64,000 nt of DNA from Pogostemon cablin (lineage: Eukaryota; Streptophyta; Magnoliopsida; Lamiales; Lamiaceae): positions 39,399,088-39,463,087 of the forward strand of contig CM042955.1 in NCBI GenBank assembly GCA_023678885.1, read 5' to 3'. The position numbers were made by a program, and so were the translations under genes. Of this stretch, positions 1-12,589 are shown piece after piece. Position 1 is the stretch's first letter. The number at the start of each line of letters is the position of its first letter. The notes beneath the pieces are model-generated. The model was not told the DNA's origin and ran no database searches. It saw only the letters and a program-made list of their open reading frames with translations.

Positions 1-1130
1 ATTGCATATCAATGCAATAGTCCATTGACTTTATATTGTCGATAATATGGTGTGTGGCGTCGCACAGAAGATTATATTATTGGCTCCTTATAAAGTGTAA
101 ACAGTTGATCACAATAAAGAGTGATGGGGACAATCTCTCGGGATGGTTTTATTATGATTTGGTATTAGTTTATCTTGACTATAAAATTACACAAGTGCAC
201 TTTGCGTGTATTGAGCAGGACCACTTGAGGTTGTTCGATTTATACTGACTATATAAAAGAACAAGACCTCTATTATTATGGAAGTTTGTGCTCTTGATGC
301 CCATAAAATAACTTTGACACGTAATTCAATATTTATTTCTTTGATTTATCAATGGGGAAGATTTATTTATTAAATCAATATGATCGGTGAGTTGGGAGAT
401 GGTACTGTCTCTATGGTGTGTTGTTGATTGTAGAAGAAATTTGTGTCCTAATAAATTAGGCTGATGATGTCCCCTTAAGGAGGTCATAAGGATTTTCATG
501 TAAACCCCGCATGTGGATTTATTCTTGCATGATAATAAGGTTGAGTGGCACTACTCTTGAATAAGAGATTAATTAATTGAGTTGTGAGTTACTCATTTAA
601 TTAATGGGAATTTTATATCTTAATCACGGGTAGTTGAAAGGGTTCATAATAAGAAGGAGCCCATAACTTAATTTAGGATTAGGGTGGCAGTGTAATAATA
701 ATCCTTTAGTGGACTGTATTATTGTAATTGGGCTCAAGTATAAGTTTTGAGTTAAACTTAGATACTTAAGCCCAATGGGAGACCCAACCCTTATTTCTCC
801 TCCTAGTCCCTATTGTAGCCTATAAATAAGTTTTCCCAGCAGTCTCTGGACAAGAATTCACGCCTAAATCATCACTTTAGATGAGAAATTAGATTTCTCA
901 TCAAATAAGAGAGAACGTGAGAAATATGAGGGAGACTGCGGATTGGGATCGCGTAGAGGATTGTCGCCCACATGACATCTAAATGAGGTATAGAAATACA
1001 GCAGGAGATCGAGAGTTCATTTCTGTAGCTGTTCAGACTTCTTCACCTGTCTTCGGTGAAAGGTAAACTTTATGTTATTCTGCTGCGTAAGATGTGTATA
1101 AAACTCGAACAAATTACGTAGACCATAAGA
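1..1130 (+). mobile_element. Copia LTR, left end outside window
   Basis: This stretch matches the U3-R-U5 order of the Copia LTR family that recurs at 3,985, 19,836, 24,735 and 62,210: the inverted-repeat-rich U3, the 'aagcccaatgggag' block, a TATA box (tataaataag, 821-830), the 'gtcgcccacatgacatc' block and the terminal 'ggtgaaaggtaa' block near 1,055. Its first bases lie before the window. The right end is diverged: the usual CCAACA terminus and a tRNA-type primer site are missing, so the boundary near 1,130 is approximate. No coding sequence is present. Confidence 0.8.
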
Positions 1131-3296
1131 TCTGATCACCATTAGAAAGAAGTCGCGTCGGATGTAAGTTCAACGAAAGATGCTTCTGACATTAAACCAA
1201 GCGGCGGTGGTGAATTGGAGATTGCCTTTGGCAACAAAAAAAATCTGAAACAAGGGATGATGAAATCCCTTGGCAGTACGAACCCGACTATCGGTAGATG
1301 GAGGAGTAGATCTGAAGAAAGGAGAAGCCCTAAGAGGGGTCTCCAATTGGGAGAGACCATTCTCGCGGAGTGGTATGGTCAGCGAAAGTTGTGCAAGGCA
1401 AGGACGACGAGTGCACGTCGAGTTCAGGGCCGTCGCTAAATAAAAAGATTTTTTCAACATGTAGCTTGAAGAGGTTAAGAGGTGAAAAAGTCAACATAGA
1501 AGGAATTCAGCAAAAGAAGGCGGGCAACTAGGTAAAATTGAGGCAAAAGTCTAGAGATAGGAGGAAAAAAAAGTTAGATAGAGAAAAACACTCCCCTCTC
1601 TCTTTAAACATCCTTTTGAACTATGTTTGGGGGGTGTGATGTTCTTTCCTTATTTAATCAGCACCGAGGTAAGATTTTCCTTAGTTTGTCAATTTTCATC
1701 TTTTTGATATTTTCGAATATTTAATAATTTTGATTTTTTTATTTTTTTAGTGTCTCCTATTTTATTATTGATAAATCCTGTGATGATAAGGTGTGTTTAA
1801 GTTTTGATGACTTAAAAAGATAAAAAGAGTGGCAAGATGAGTTCTACATGAGTCTTTATCCTGACGGAGTTGAATAACTCGAGGAGCTCATGAATACTTT
1901 GAAGGAGAAAAAAATAAGTGCCCTCGTTTCCTTATTTTAATTTTATGTATGCTTTTAATTCATAGGAGTGAAATGATGGAGTTTCTAATTTAGTGATCTA
2001 TGTGAGCTTGTCGTGTTTAATGTCGCCAAAAATGCATATGCTCTTTAAAATTAATGAAGGATTGTACTTGAGTTATATTGTGGTATGAAGTTCTAGAGTC
2101 CTTAAGGGATATTTCCTATCATGAAAAATTCTTTTTTACTTGTTAAAAACCTATGTGAGATTTTGAATCTCGTTGATCATGATACATAATCACAAGATAT
2201 GTTCTTTTCTAGTAAGCATCATCCTTGTGTGTGTATTCTAGATCTTGCCTCTTGTCTTGCTTGAAATTACATGTGTGTTAGATAAAGAGAAATGATTTAA
2301 GACCATACATGATTATTATGAGTCACTTAGACAAATAATTCCCTACCAAATATAGTTTTTCACGTTGAGCCTAAAAACCTCAATTTTGGCAGCCTACGAG
2401 AAATAACCACTTTGAACATCTGAACTTTTTTAGCCTTGATTATCCTATATCTACTAAAGAATTAAAGGTTTTTCAAAGTATATTGATGGAGTTTGATAAC
2501 AACTTGGGGAGGAATGAAATTGGTGTTGAAAGAGTGATTGAGCTTGAAGATGCATCTGAGGAGAATAATGGAGTATTACTTAATCTAATACACTCTATAG
2601 AATCAAACTCCCTAGGGTAGTGCTTAAATCTAATACCTTACAGAAGATCATTTGGGTAGTGCCTAAAACTGATATCCCACTAAAAACAATTATAAAACTA
2701 AAAAAATTAGAAAAAAAGATTGTTGTGCTTGAAGGAGAAGAAGAAAAGAGAAAAAAAAAATAGAAGTGTTTAAGGAGGTTGTGTGCTTGAATTGAAGTGA
2801 TTAAGAAGAATAAAAGATCATGATGAAAAGCATGCTTGATTGATCAGAGTTTTGAGTCACTTATCCATATTTTTCCTACCTTAACCAGAGAGTCAACATT
2901 AAAACCCAAAGAAAAGTAATTTTTTATCCCATTGTAGAATCATACTTTTAATGGTGGAGAGTTTAAGACATTTGGCAAGCTTATGATCATACATACATTT
3001 GAATTGAATCTGAGCGTATATACTTCTACCATTTCAGTGTACATCTTATACACTTGAGCACAAGTGATTTAAACATTTCTGTGACAATAGGTCAATGAAG
3101 CATTTAATTGGTGGTGATCGTCTTATTTTGTATGCTATAAATTGAATATTACATGTAATGATAGTTGCATTTTGAATGACCTAGTTGTCTTGGTCCTTGT
3201 TTTCCCACTAATTTTCTCACTCACTATCACTCCATCTCTCTCTATGTGTCTTTATTTCGTTCCTCGGGGACGAACACCAATTTAAGTTTAAGGGTT
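1131..3296 (+). mobile_element. Gypsy (Athila/Tat-like) 3' internal region remnant
   Basis: No gene can be read here. The stretch resembles the non-coding 3' internal part of Athila/Tat-type Gypsy elements: a 'tttggggggtgtgatg' block at about 1,625, the 'ttgagcctaaaaacc' block near 2,365, and a 'ttcctcggggacgaacacc' block just before a purine/T-rich polypurine-tract-like run (3,279-3,296). The same succession of blocks lies at 34.9-36.66 kb immediately before another Gypsy LTR. Stops occur in all frames. A short Arg-rich ORF at 1,215-1,439 has no recognisable relative. Confidence 0.5.
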
Positions 3297-3984
3297 TGTT
3301 AAGTGTGAAAATTTGTGTGTTTAATTTTTCAATTCAACACCCTTTTGTGAGTATATTGTCATATATTAGCACAAGTCTCTTACATTCCATATATATGAGG
3401 AAAAAGTGCATTTGAGATTTTTTATTGTGCTTTAGGGAGAAAAATGATCAAAATTGCTAAATTAGATAAAATGACAACTTGTGCAAGAATGCTGAAAACA
3501 CATGTTCACTTTGCATAATTTTTCTGTATTCTTGTGAAAGTCAAAACTTGTGATGTTATACATGGTTGGAAATCCACAGAAAAGATGATCGTTTTGGCAT
3601 AAAAATCACTCAAATCGTAGCTCAGATATGGAAGTTACAATCGAAATGGTGAGGTTGCGAATGCCAATTTGACCCCGAGCACAATCCGAAGTGTTCCAAA
3701 ATGCAAGTTTGACCTCTTAAGAGCTTGTTTGACTAGGTCTAGCCCAGGGAGTCATGGTCGAACTGCTTAGTATTTTTCGCCTAGAATCTGTATTTTACAC
3801 CCCAAGTAAGTGCAAGTAAGTATTTTTTATGTGAAACTAGAAACATCAATTTAGAGGACAAGAGTGTAAAAGGGCATTATTAGAAGAGTTAAATAGAGAA
3901 ATTCAATCGCTCCCCAACACAAGAGATCCACTACTACGTCATTCCTCACCACACACCATCCATCATCTACATTCATCCAAAGCC
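3297..3984 (+). mobile_element. Gypsy LTR, left part (split by Copia LTR array)
   Basis: It starts TGTTAAG directly after a polypurine-tract-like run. It has the layout of the other Gypsy LTRs in the window: an AT-rich start, a stretch with repeated 'tttgac' motifs (3,665-3,740), then a pyrimidine-rich leader with 'catccatcatc'. The LTR is interrupted at 3,984 by the Copia LTR array. Its continuation appears as the four 67-bp spacers and from 10,274 onwards. Confidence 0.45.
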
Positions 3985-5169
3985 TATTAGATTGTATACT
4001 AAAAGTCTAGCTTTTGTATGAACATTGTTTTAACGATTTATTTGAAATAAGAATCATATGATCAAATGTTTTGCATATTATAATATGTTTGTGCAAAAGT
4101 CCTTTTACTTTATACTGTAGATAATATATTGTGCAACAATATATGGAAGATCATATTATCGGTTTCCTTATAAAGTATAAACAAATGCTCACAACCGAGA
4201 TAGACGGGGACTCTCTATTGGTATGGTTGTAGTATGATTTGGTATTAGTTTGTCTTGACTATAGAATCACATTAGTGCACTTTCTGTATTGAGCAGGATC
4301 GCTTGAGATCGTTTGTATTATACTGACTATATGGAAGAACTTGATCTCTGTTATTATGGATTTTCGTGCTCTTAATCCCTATACAATAACCTTGACATGT
4401 AAGGCAGTATGTATTTCTTTGATTAATCAATGGGTGAGATTTACATGTAATTAAATCAATAAACTCGGTGAGTTGGGAAATAGTGCAGTCTCTATGGTGT
4501 GCTGTTTATTGTAGAAGGAATCCGTGTCCAACATAGGTTGATGATGTCTCCTTAAAGAGCTCATAAGGATTATCATGTAAATCTTGCAAGTGGATTAATT
4601 CCGGCATGATAATGAGGTTGAGTGGTACTAATCTCGGATTAATAAAGTTGTCATTAACTTAATTAATTAATGGGCATTGTATATCTTAAACATGGGGAGA
4701 CTATTGGCCTCCTAATAAGAAGGGGCCCATAACGTAATTATGGAATTGGAGCGGCAGTGCAATAATAATATTTTTGTGGACTATATTATTATTATTGGAC
4801 TTAAGTATATATTTTGGGCTAAACTTGGAAACTTAAGCCCAATGGAGGCCCGACTCTAATTTCTCCTCATGTTCCCTACTGTAGCCTATATAAGTCATCA
4901 CAGCTTCCTGGAACCCTAATTCAGTTGCCTCTTTTGACGTGAGAAGTAGGAAAGGAGCAGATTGAGAAGATCCTAAAGATCGTCACCCACACGACGTCAG
5001 ATTGGACTTGGGAATATAGCAGAAGATCAAGAGGTTGTTCTTTGCAGCTGCTCTTCAATAACATACCCTGGTGAAAGGTAATGCGAACTTTGAATACTTA
5101 TTGCTTCCGCTGATTAAGTTTGCATGGAATCCTAATGGTTCACGCAAACCAAATGATAGAACAACAACA
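3985..5169 (+). mobile_element. Copia solo LTR, array copy 1
   Basis: A complete 1,185-bp LTR, from TATTAG (decayed from TGTTAG) to CAACA. A perfect 5-bp target duplication AAGCC lies on both sides (3,980-3,984 and 5,170-5,174), so this copy inserted alone or became a solo LTR by recombination. TATA box at about 4,887. No primer-binding site follows. It is the left-most member of the five-copy tandem array. Confidence 0.9.
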
Positions 5170-5236
5170 AAGCCATCCCATCATTAAATACCACCAACAC
5201 TGTAGAGATTCATCTATTGAGTCAAGAAGGAAAACT

Positions 5237-6447
5237 TGTTAGACTGTATACTTAAAGTCTAGCTTTTTGTATGAACAATGTTTTAACAATTAATTTGAAA
5301 TGAGAATCATATGATCAAATGTTTGCATATTATAATTTACTTATATGTTATTGCAAAAGTTCACTTACTTTATAGTGTAGATAATATGGTGTGAGGTGTC
5401 GCATGGAAGATCATATTGTCAGCTCCTTATGAAGTATAAACAGATGTTCACAACCGAGATAGACGGGGATAATCTATTGGGATGGTTGTAGTGTGATTTG
5501 GTATTAGTTTGTCTTGACTATAAAATCACATTTGTGCACTTTGTGTGTATTAAGCAGGACCGCTTGAGATCATTCGACTTATACTGAGTATATAGGAGAA
5601 CTTGATCTCAGTTATAATGGTTTTTCATGCTCTTAATCCCTATACAATAACCTCGGCACGTAAGTCAGTACTTATTTCTTTGATTCATCTAAGGGTTAGA
5701 TTTATTCATTAAATCAATAATAAGCTCGGTGAGTTGGAAAATATTGCTGTCTCTATGGTGTGCTATTGATTGTAGAGGGAATCCGTGTCCTATTAAATAG
5801 GCTGATGATGCCCCCTTGAGGAGCTCATAAAGATTATCATGTAAACCATGCAAGTGGATTAATTCAGGCATGATAATGAGGTTGAGTAGTACTACTCTCG
5901 GATAAGATATTAATTAATAAAATTATCATTAACTTAATTAATTAATGGCCATTGTATATATTAAACATGGGGAGACTATCGGGCTCATAATAAGAAGGAG
6001 CCCACAACGTAATTATGGAATTGGAGCGCCAGTGTAGTAATAACAATTTAGTGGACTATATTATTATTATTGGACTTAAGTATAAGTTTTGGGGCTAAAC
6101 TTGAATACTTAAGCCCAATGGAGGCCCGACTCTAATTTCTCCTCCTGGTCCCTGTTGTAGCCTATATATAAGTCATCTTAGCTTCCTGGAACCCTAATTC
6201 AGTCGCCTCTTTTGACGTTAGAAGTAGAAAATTAGCAGATTGAGAAGATCCTGAAGATCGTCGCCCACACGACGTCAGGATTGGACTTGGGAATACAGCA
6301 GAATATCAAGAGGTTGTTCTTTGCAGCTGTTCTTCAATAACATACCCTGGTGAAAGGTAATGGGAACTTTGAATACTTATTCTTCCGCTGATTACGTTTG
6401 CATGGAATCCTAACGGTTCATGCTAACCAAATAATTGAACGCCAACA
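5237..6447 (+). mobile_element. Copia LTR, array copy 2
   Basis: A 1,211-bp LTR from TGTTAG to CCAACA. Its left flank is AAACT and its right flank AAGCC. These are halves of two different target duplications, so it looks like a recombinant between the first and last insertion. No primer-binding site or internal region follows. Confidence 0.9.
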
Positions 6448-6514
6448 AAGCCATCCAATCATTAAATACCACCTTCACTGTAGATATTTATCTATTGAGT
6501 CAAGAAGGAGAACT

Positions 6515-7727
6515 TGTTAGACTGTATACTTAAAGTCTAGCTTTTTGTATGAACAATGTTTTAACAATTAATTTGAAAAAAGAATCATATGAGCAAATGT
6601 TTTGCATATTATAATTTAGTTATGTGTTATTGCAAAAGTCCACTTACTTTATATTGTAGATAATATGGTGTGAGGTGTCGCATGGAAGATCATATTGTCG
6701 GCTCCTTATAAAGTATAAACAGATGTTCACAATCGAGATAGACGAGGATAATCTATTGGGATGGTTGCAGTGTGATTTTGTATTAGTTTGTCTTGACTAT
6801 AAAATCACATTAGTGCACTTTGTGTGTATTGAATAGGACCGCTTGAGATTGTTCGACTTATACTGAATATATAGGAGAACTTGACCTCAGTTATAATCGT
6901 TTTTTGTGCTCTTAATCCCTATACAATAACCTCGGCACGTAAGTCACTACTTATTTCTTAGATTCATCTAAGGGTGAGATTTATTCATTAAATCAATAAT
7001 AAGCTCGGTGAGTTGGAAAGTATTGCTGTCTCTATGGTGTGTTGTTGATTGTAGAAGGAATATGTGTCCTATTAAATAGGCTGATGATGTCCTCTTGAGG
7101 AGCTCATAAGAGTTATCATGTAAACCTTGCAAGTGGATTAATTTCGGCATGATAATGAGGTTGAGTGGTACTACTCTCGGATAAGATATTAATTAATAAA
7201 GTTGTCAGTAACTTAATTAATTAATGGGCATTATATATCTTAAACATGGGGAGACTATTGGGCTAATAATAAGAAGGGGCCCATAATGTAATTATGGAAT
7301 TGGAGCGGCAGTGCAGTAATAATATTTTAGTGGACTATATTATTATTATTGGACTTAAGTATAAGTTTTGGGCTAAACTTGGATACTTAAGCCCAATGGA
7401 GGCCCCACTCTAATTTTTCCTCCTTGTCCCTGCTGTAGCCCATATATAAGTCATCTCAGCTTCCTGGAACCCTAATTCAGTCGCCTCTTTTGACGTGAGA
7501 AGTAGGAAAATAGCAGATTGAGAGGATCCTGAAGATCGTCGCCCACACGAACTCAGGATTGGACTTGGGGAATACAACATAAGATCAAGAGGTTGTTCTT
7601 TGTAGCTGTTCTTCAACAACATACCCTGGTGAACTGTAATGAAAACTTTAAATACTTATTGCTTTCGCTGATTAATTTAGCATGGAACCCTAACGGTTCA
7701 CGCTAACCAAATGATCGAACGCCAACA
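6515..7727 (+). mobile_element. Copia LTR, array copy 3
   Basis: A 1,213-bp LTR from TGTTAG to CCAACA with left flank GAACT and right flank AAGCC, again mixed target-duplication halves. The TATA block 'catatataag' is kept near 7,441. The antisense ORFs inside it recur in other copies and are not genes. Confidence 0.9.
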
Positions 7728-7794
7728 AAGCCAGCCCATCATTAAATACCACCATCACTGTAGAGAGTCATCTATTGAGTCAAGAAGGAGAACT

Positions 7795-8988
7795 TGTTGG
7801 ACTGTATACTTAAAGTCTAGCTTTTTATATGAACGATGTTTTAACAAATAATTTGAAATGAGAATCAATAGATTAAATGTTTTGCATATTGTAATTTACT
7901 TATATGTTATTGCAAAAGTCCACTTACTTTATATTGTAGATAATACGGTGTGAGGTGTCGCATGGAAGATCAAATTATTGGCTCCTTATAAAGTATAAAC
8001 AGATGTTCACAACCGAGATAGATGGGGACAATCTATTGGGAGGTTGTATATTTTGTCTTGACTATAAAATCACATTAGTGCACTTTGTGTGTATTGAGCA
8101 GCACCGCTTGAGATCGTTCGACTTATACTGAGTATATAGGAGAACTTGATCTCAATTATAATAGTTTTTGGTGCTCTTAATTCCTATACAATAACCTCGG
8201 CACGTAGGTCAGTACATATTTCTTTGATTCATCTAAGGGTGAGATTTATTTATTAAATCAAAAAGCTCGGTGAGTTAGGAAGTATTGCTGTTTCTATGGT
8301 GTGATGTTGATTGTAGAAGGAAAATGTGTCCTATTAAATAGGCTGATGATGACCCCTTGAAGAGCTCATAAGGATTATTATGTAAACCTTGCCAGTTGAT
8401 TAATTCCGGCATGATAAGGAGGTTAAGTGGTACTACTCTCGGATAAAATATTAATTAATAAAGTTCGCATTAACTTAATTAATTAATGGACATTGTATTT
8501 CTTAAACATGGGGAGACTATCGGCTCATAATAAGAAGGAGCCCATAACGTAATTATGGGATTGGAGCGACAGTTCAGTAATAATATTTTAGTGTACTATA
8601 TTATTATTATTGGACTTAAGTATATGTTTTGGGCTAAACTTGGATACTTAAGCCCAATGGAGGCCCGACTCTAATTTCTCCTCATGGTCCCTGCTGTAGC
8701 CCATATATAAGTCATCTCAGCTTCCTGGAACCCTAATTCAGTTGCCTCTTTTGACGTGAGAAGTTGGAAAGGAGTAGATTGAGAAGATCCTGAAGATCGT
8801 CGCCCACACAACGTCAGGATTGGACTTGGGGAATACAGCAGAAGATCAAAAAGTTGTTCTTTGAAGCTGTTCTTCAACAACATACCCTGGTGAAAGGTAA
8901 TGCGAACTTTGAATACTTATTGCTTCTGCTGATTAAGTTTGCATGGAACCCTAACGGTTCATACTAACCAAACGATCGAATGCCAACA
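7795..8988 (+). mobile_element. Copia LTR, array copy 4
   Basis: A 1,194-bp LTR from TGTTGG to CCAACA with left flank GAACT and right flank AAGCA (AAGCC with one change). A short deletion in U3 near 8,045 removes part of the block that reads 'gatttggtattag' in other copies. Confidence 0.9.
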
Positions 8989-9055
8989 AAGCAATCCCAT
9001 CATTAAATACCACCACCACTGTAGAGATTCATCTATTGAGTCAAGAAGGAGAACT

Positions 9056-10268
9056 TGTTAGACTGTATACTTAAAGTCTAGCTTTTTGTATGAACATTGT
9101 TTTAACAATTAATTTGAAATGAGAATCATATGATCAAATGTTTTGCATATTATGATTTACTTATGTGTTATTGCAAAAGTCCACTTACTTTATATTGTAG
9201 ATAATATGGTGTGAGGTGTCGCATAGAAGATCATATTGTCGGCTCCTTATAAAGTATAAAAAGATGTTTACAACCGAGATAGACGGGGACAATCTATTGG
9301 GATGGTTGTAGTGTGATTTGGTATTAGTTTGTCTTGACTATAAAATCACATTAGTGCACTTTGTGTGTATTGAGAAGGACCGCTTAAGATCGTTTGACTT
9401 ATACTGAGTATATAGGAGAACTTGATCTAAGTTATAATGGTTTTTCGTGCTCTTAATCCCTATATAATAACCTCGGCACGTAAGCCTGTACTTATTTCTT
9501 TGATTCATCTAAGGGTGAGATTTATTAATAAATCAATAAGCTCGGTGAGTTGAGAAGTATTGTTGTCTCTATGGAGTGCTGTTGATTGTAGAAGGAATCC
9601 GTGTCCTATTAAATATGCTAATGAAGTCCTCTTGAAGAGCTCATAAGGATTATCATGTAAACCCTGCAAGTGGATTTATTCCGGCATAATAACAAGGTTG
9701 AGTGGTACTACTCTTTGATTAGAGATTAATTAATGGAGTTGTCTGTAATTTAATTAATTAATTGGCATTGTATATCTTAAACACGGGGAGATTAAAAGGC
9801 TCATAATAATAAGGAGCCCATAATGTAATTTGGAATTAGAGTGGCAGTGCAGTAATAATATTTTAGTGAACAATAATATTATTATTAGAATTAAGTATAA
9901 GTTTTGGGCTAAACTTGAATACTTAACTCTAATGGGAGGCACAACTCTAATTTCTCCTTCTGGTCCCTGTTGTAGCCCATAAATAAGCCACTTCGTTAAT
10001 CCTAAAACCTCAATCTACGCGCCTACAACGTGAGATAGAGATGGAGGATTACAGATTGAGAGGGTCTTGAAGATTGTCGCCCACACGACATCAAGACTAG
10101 GCTTGGGAATATAGTAGAAGATCCAAGAGGTCATTTTATCTAGCTGGCCAAGTTCTTCTTCAACAAAACCTAGTGAAAGGTAATTCAATTTTATATTCTG
10201 CTTCCACTGCTATAGAATTGCATATAACCCTAACGGTTCACGTTAACCAAAAGATCCGAATGCCAACA
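9056..10268 (+). mobile_element. Copia LTR, array copy 5 (right end of array)
   Basis: A 1,213-bp LTR from TGTTAG to CCAACA. Its right flank is AAACT (10,269-10,273), which pairs with the AAACT left flank of copy 2 at 5,232-5,236. This is the outer right edge of the second original insertion. It is somewhat more diverged than copies 2-4 towards its 3' half. Confidence 0.9.
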
Positions 10269-10273
10269 AAACT

Positions 10274-11200
10274 AATATAAAGATTTAAGTCGAAAGAGGA
10301 AACGACGATCACTGCAACATTTTCTCAAATCCTTATTCTTTTCTTATGATTTTTCAGACTATGGGTAAGCATACTAAACCCCATGTATATTGTCAGTCAC
10401 GCCATGGGCTAGAACTATTTTGGTAATTTATGGTTTTAAACGTTTGAACTTATTTGATTTGACTCTCTAGGAGAATGGTTCTTATGACTACAGATTGACA
10501 AAATTTTATTTAATGGATTTGTTTTAAATCTTTAGTCATCATCGTTTTGTGTGACTTCAATTATTACATGAATGTTCAAACATGTTTCTGATTGTTAATT
10601 TGGTGCGTTCATGACTGATTAGGCTAATTTTTATAATTCTAAGAAAAGGATCAAACTTCTAAGACATCATTAGAACTGTTGAATATGAATGTTTATTATT
10701 TCTTAAATTATATGTGGATTAATATGAAGGATTAAAAGAGCATTCTTACAATACCTTAAAAGGGAGAGCATATTAGATTTATTACCAAACATGGGAAAGA
10801 ATATTATTAGTATCTAGATAGGGGGATAGAATTAGTTCTTTTACTCTGAGGTGATGAACTAGATTTACTTGCTTCTTGACTTGTGTGAATAGAGTAGTTG
10901 ATTAGCATATATAAGTGATAAACTAGATTTCTTAACTTCTTTTTGTTAGAATTTAACCCAGATACTTAGAGAGTTTAATTAATAGGTTTAAACGGGAATT
11001 CCTTAGAGCTACATTTTCTCCATTCTTGAAGGAGTATGTATTTTCATCTACTGATTATTTTATTGTCTATTTATAATTTTATTGATTATTTTATTGAATA
11101 TTTTTAATAATTAATTGATAATAATATGTTCTTTAGGTTAGATATTTTACTCGGTTGCTTGCCTAAACTACAGTTGATATCCTTAGTATTTTAGTGTGCA
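10274..11200 (+). mobile_element. Gypsy LTR, right part (continuation after array)
   Basis: Once the Copia array is removed, this joins to the spacer sequence and continues the Gypsy LTR begun at 3,297. It has an A/G-rich stretch, then a long T-rich stretch, then 'taccttaaaagggagagcat' near 10,752, which parallels 'taccttaaaagggaatatt' at about 37,831 in another Gypsy LTR. The right boundary cannot be fixed. Confidence 0.35.
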
Positions 11201-11794
11201 ATGGAAACACATAATAATAACTTCCTATTCAAAAGACGTGAATAATAATGGTAAACTTGTGTCTTTTGGAAGTTAATATTAAATTTTTACTACATATATA
11301 ATTTTGTATAAATTCTTTAAATAATGTATTGTATACAATGATAGATATTGTGAGGAATTATTGCTGACTTATTCCACTGATGAAGACCTTGAGGGTAGGT
11401 ATTTTGAGAATGTATATATGTATACTTATACATATTTGGATGAGAAAATACAAATTATGGTCTTATTACTTCAGTTAAATACAATTTTGGTTCTGTAATT
11501 TTTTACTTTACCAACTTTAGTTATGTAACATTTCAAATTTTTTATGTTAATCCTTTTTTACAAATTTTTTAAATTTATATATATATATTGTTCTAGTGTC
11601 GGTTAAAAATTACTATATTTATATTTTTACAAGAGAGGCTGCAGGATTAAAGAGTGTAATTATTTTTATAAATATATTTATTTTAAGTTAATATATGTCT
11701 GTTAAGATGCTATGGGGAAGAGGATTTAGTTAATAGAATATATTAACTGTCGGAGATGCCAGTCGGGGGGAAAGGGAATTAGTAAAGGATATTC
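11201..11794 (+). other. AT-rich stretch without gene
   Basis: No coding signal or recognisable gene. The stretch 11,440-11,600 has the 'tatggtcttattacttcag...ttttggttctgtaat' wording common at the ends of plant transposons, but no terminal repeats or target duplication could be paired. Confidence 0.4.
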
Positions 11795-12575
11795 GTCTGT
11801 ATGTATTTCTTTAATTCATCAATGGGTGAGATTTACATGTAATTAAATCAACAAACTCAGTGAGTTGGGAAGTAGTTCTGTCTCTATGGTGTGCTGTTGA
11901 TTGTAGAAGGAATCCGTGTCCGACATAGGTTGATGATGTCCCCTTGAGGAGCTCATAAGGATTATCATGTAAACCCTGCAGGTGGATTTATTCCGGTATG
12001 ATAATGAGGTTGAGTGGTACTACTCTCGGATGAGATATTAATTAATGGAGTTGTCAGTAACTTAGTTAATTAATGGACATATTATATCTTAAACATGGGG
12101 AGACTAATGGGCTCATAATAAAAAGAAGCTCATAACATTACTATGGGATTAGAACGGTAGTGCAGTAATAATATTGAGGGAACAACAGAATGAAAATATC
12201 TCGAAGATCGTCGCCCACACGACGTCGAGATTGGACTTGGGAATACAGCATAAGACTGGAAGGTTGTTTGATGCTGCTATCCGCCACTTTCTACGAATTT
12301 TATAAAATCATACAAACTTCTGAATAGGACATGTGATATACTGAAGTAAATCCACGGAAGAGAGGATCGTTTTGGCTTATAGATTACTCAATTCCGACAT
12401 CGGATGAGAGAGTTATGCAAAAAAGGGTAAGGCTACGCCGGCTGCCGGCGAGAATCCATCTTCTCAACATACCCTGGTAAAAGGTAATGCATTTCTTGTT
12501 TTCATGCTTCTGCTCACTGTTAGAAATGTTTGGAACCCTAATAGTTCATTTTAACCAAACGATCGAATGCCAACA
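11795..12575 (+). mobile_element. Copia element 1, truncated 5' LTR
   Basis: It matches the 3' LTR of the same element (19,836-21,228) but lacks about the first 430 bp. It has a further deletion of about 190 bp at 12,175 that removes the TATA region (the counterpart of 20,640-20,828). It ends in CAACA directly before a primer-binding site. With U3 and TATA gone it cannot act as a promoter. Confidence 0.85.
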
Positions 12576-12577
12576 AT

Positions 12578-12589
12578 TGGTATCAGAGC
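12578..12589 (+). promoter_or_regulatory. Primer-binding site, initiator tRNA-Met type
   Basis: TGGTATCAGAGC lies 2 bp after the LTR end. It is the standard complement of the 3' end of plant initiator tRNA-Met used by most Copia elements. It marks the element as + strand. Confidence 0.92.

Larger units (their letters stand above)
5170..10268 (+). repeat. Tandem array of [67-bp spacer + Copia LTR], 4 units
   Basis: Four spacers at 5,170-5,236, 6,448-6,514, 7,728-7,794 and 8,989-9,055 are each exactly 67 bp and nearly identical. Each is followed by a Copia LTR of 1,194-1,213 bp, giving a unit period of about 1.26-1.28 kb. Every spacer starts AAGCC (AAGCA in the last) and ends with AAACT or GAACT. 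The spacer is host sequence (Gypsy LTR leader), not retrotransposon internal DNA. The array fits unequal crossing-over between two LTR insertions 67 bp apart. Confidence 0.92.

Noticed and set aside
1215..1439. Arg-rich 74-codon ORF
   Set aside because: Overlapped by ORFs on the other strand, in a Gypsy remnant; no recognisable relative.
5689..7150. Similar - strand ORFs of 60-87 codons at 5,689, 6,968 and 62,579
   Set aside because: They lie antisense in copies of the same Copia LTR. They are alike because the LTRs are alike, and other copies have stops in the frame.
7410..8883. Two similar - strand 70-codon ORFs at 7,410 and 8,671
   Set aside because: Antisense to the R/U5 part of array LTRs; no start context or conserved protein pattern.
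5170..9055. Equal-length spacers between repeats, CRISPR-like at first sight
   Set aside because: The repeats are 1.2-kb LTRs and the spacers are the same sequence, the opposite of a CRISPR array; the genome is a plant's.
12578..12589. tRNA-like words near LTR ends
   Set aside because: They are primer-binding sites complementary to tRNA-Met, not tRNA genes; no cloverleaf can be formed.
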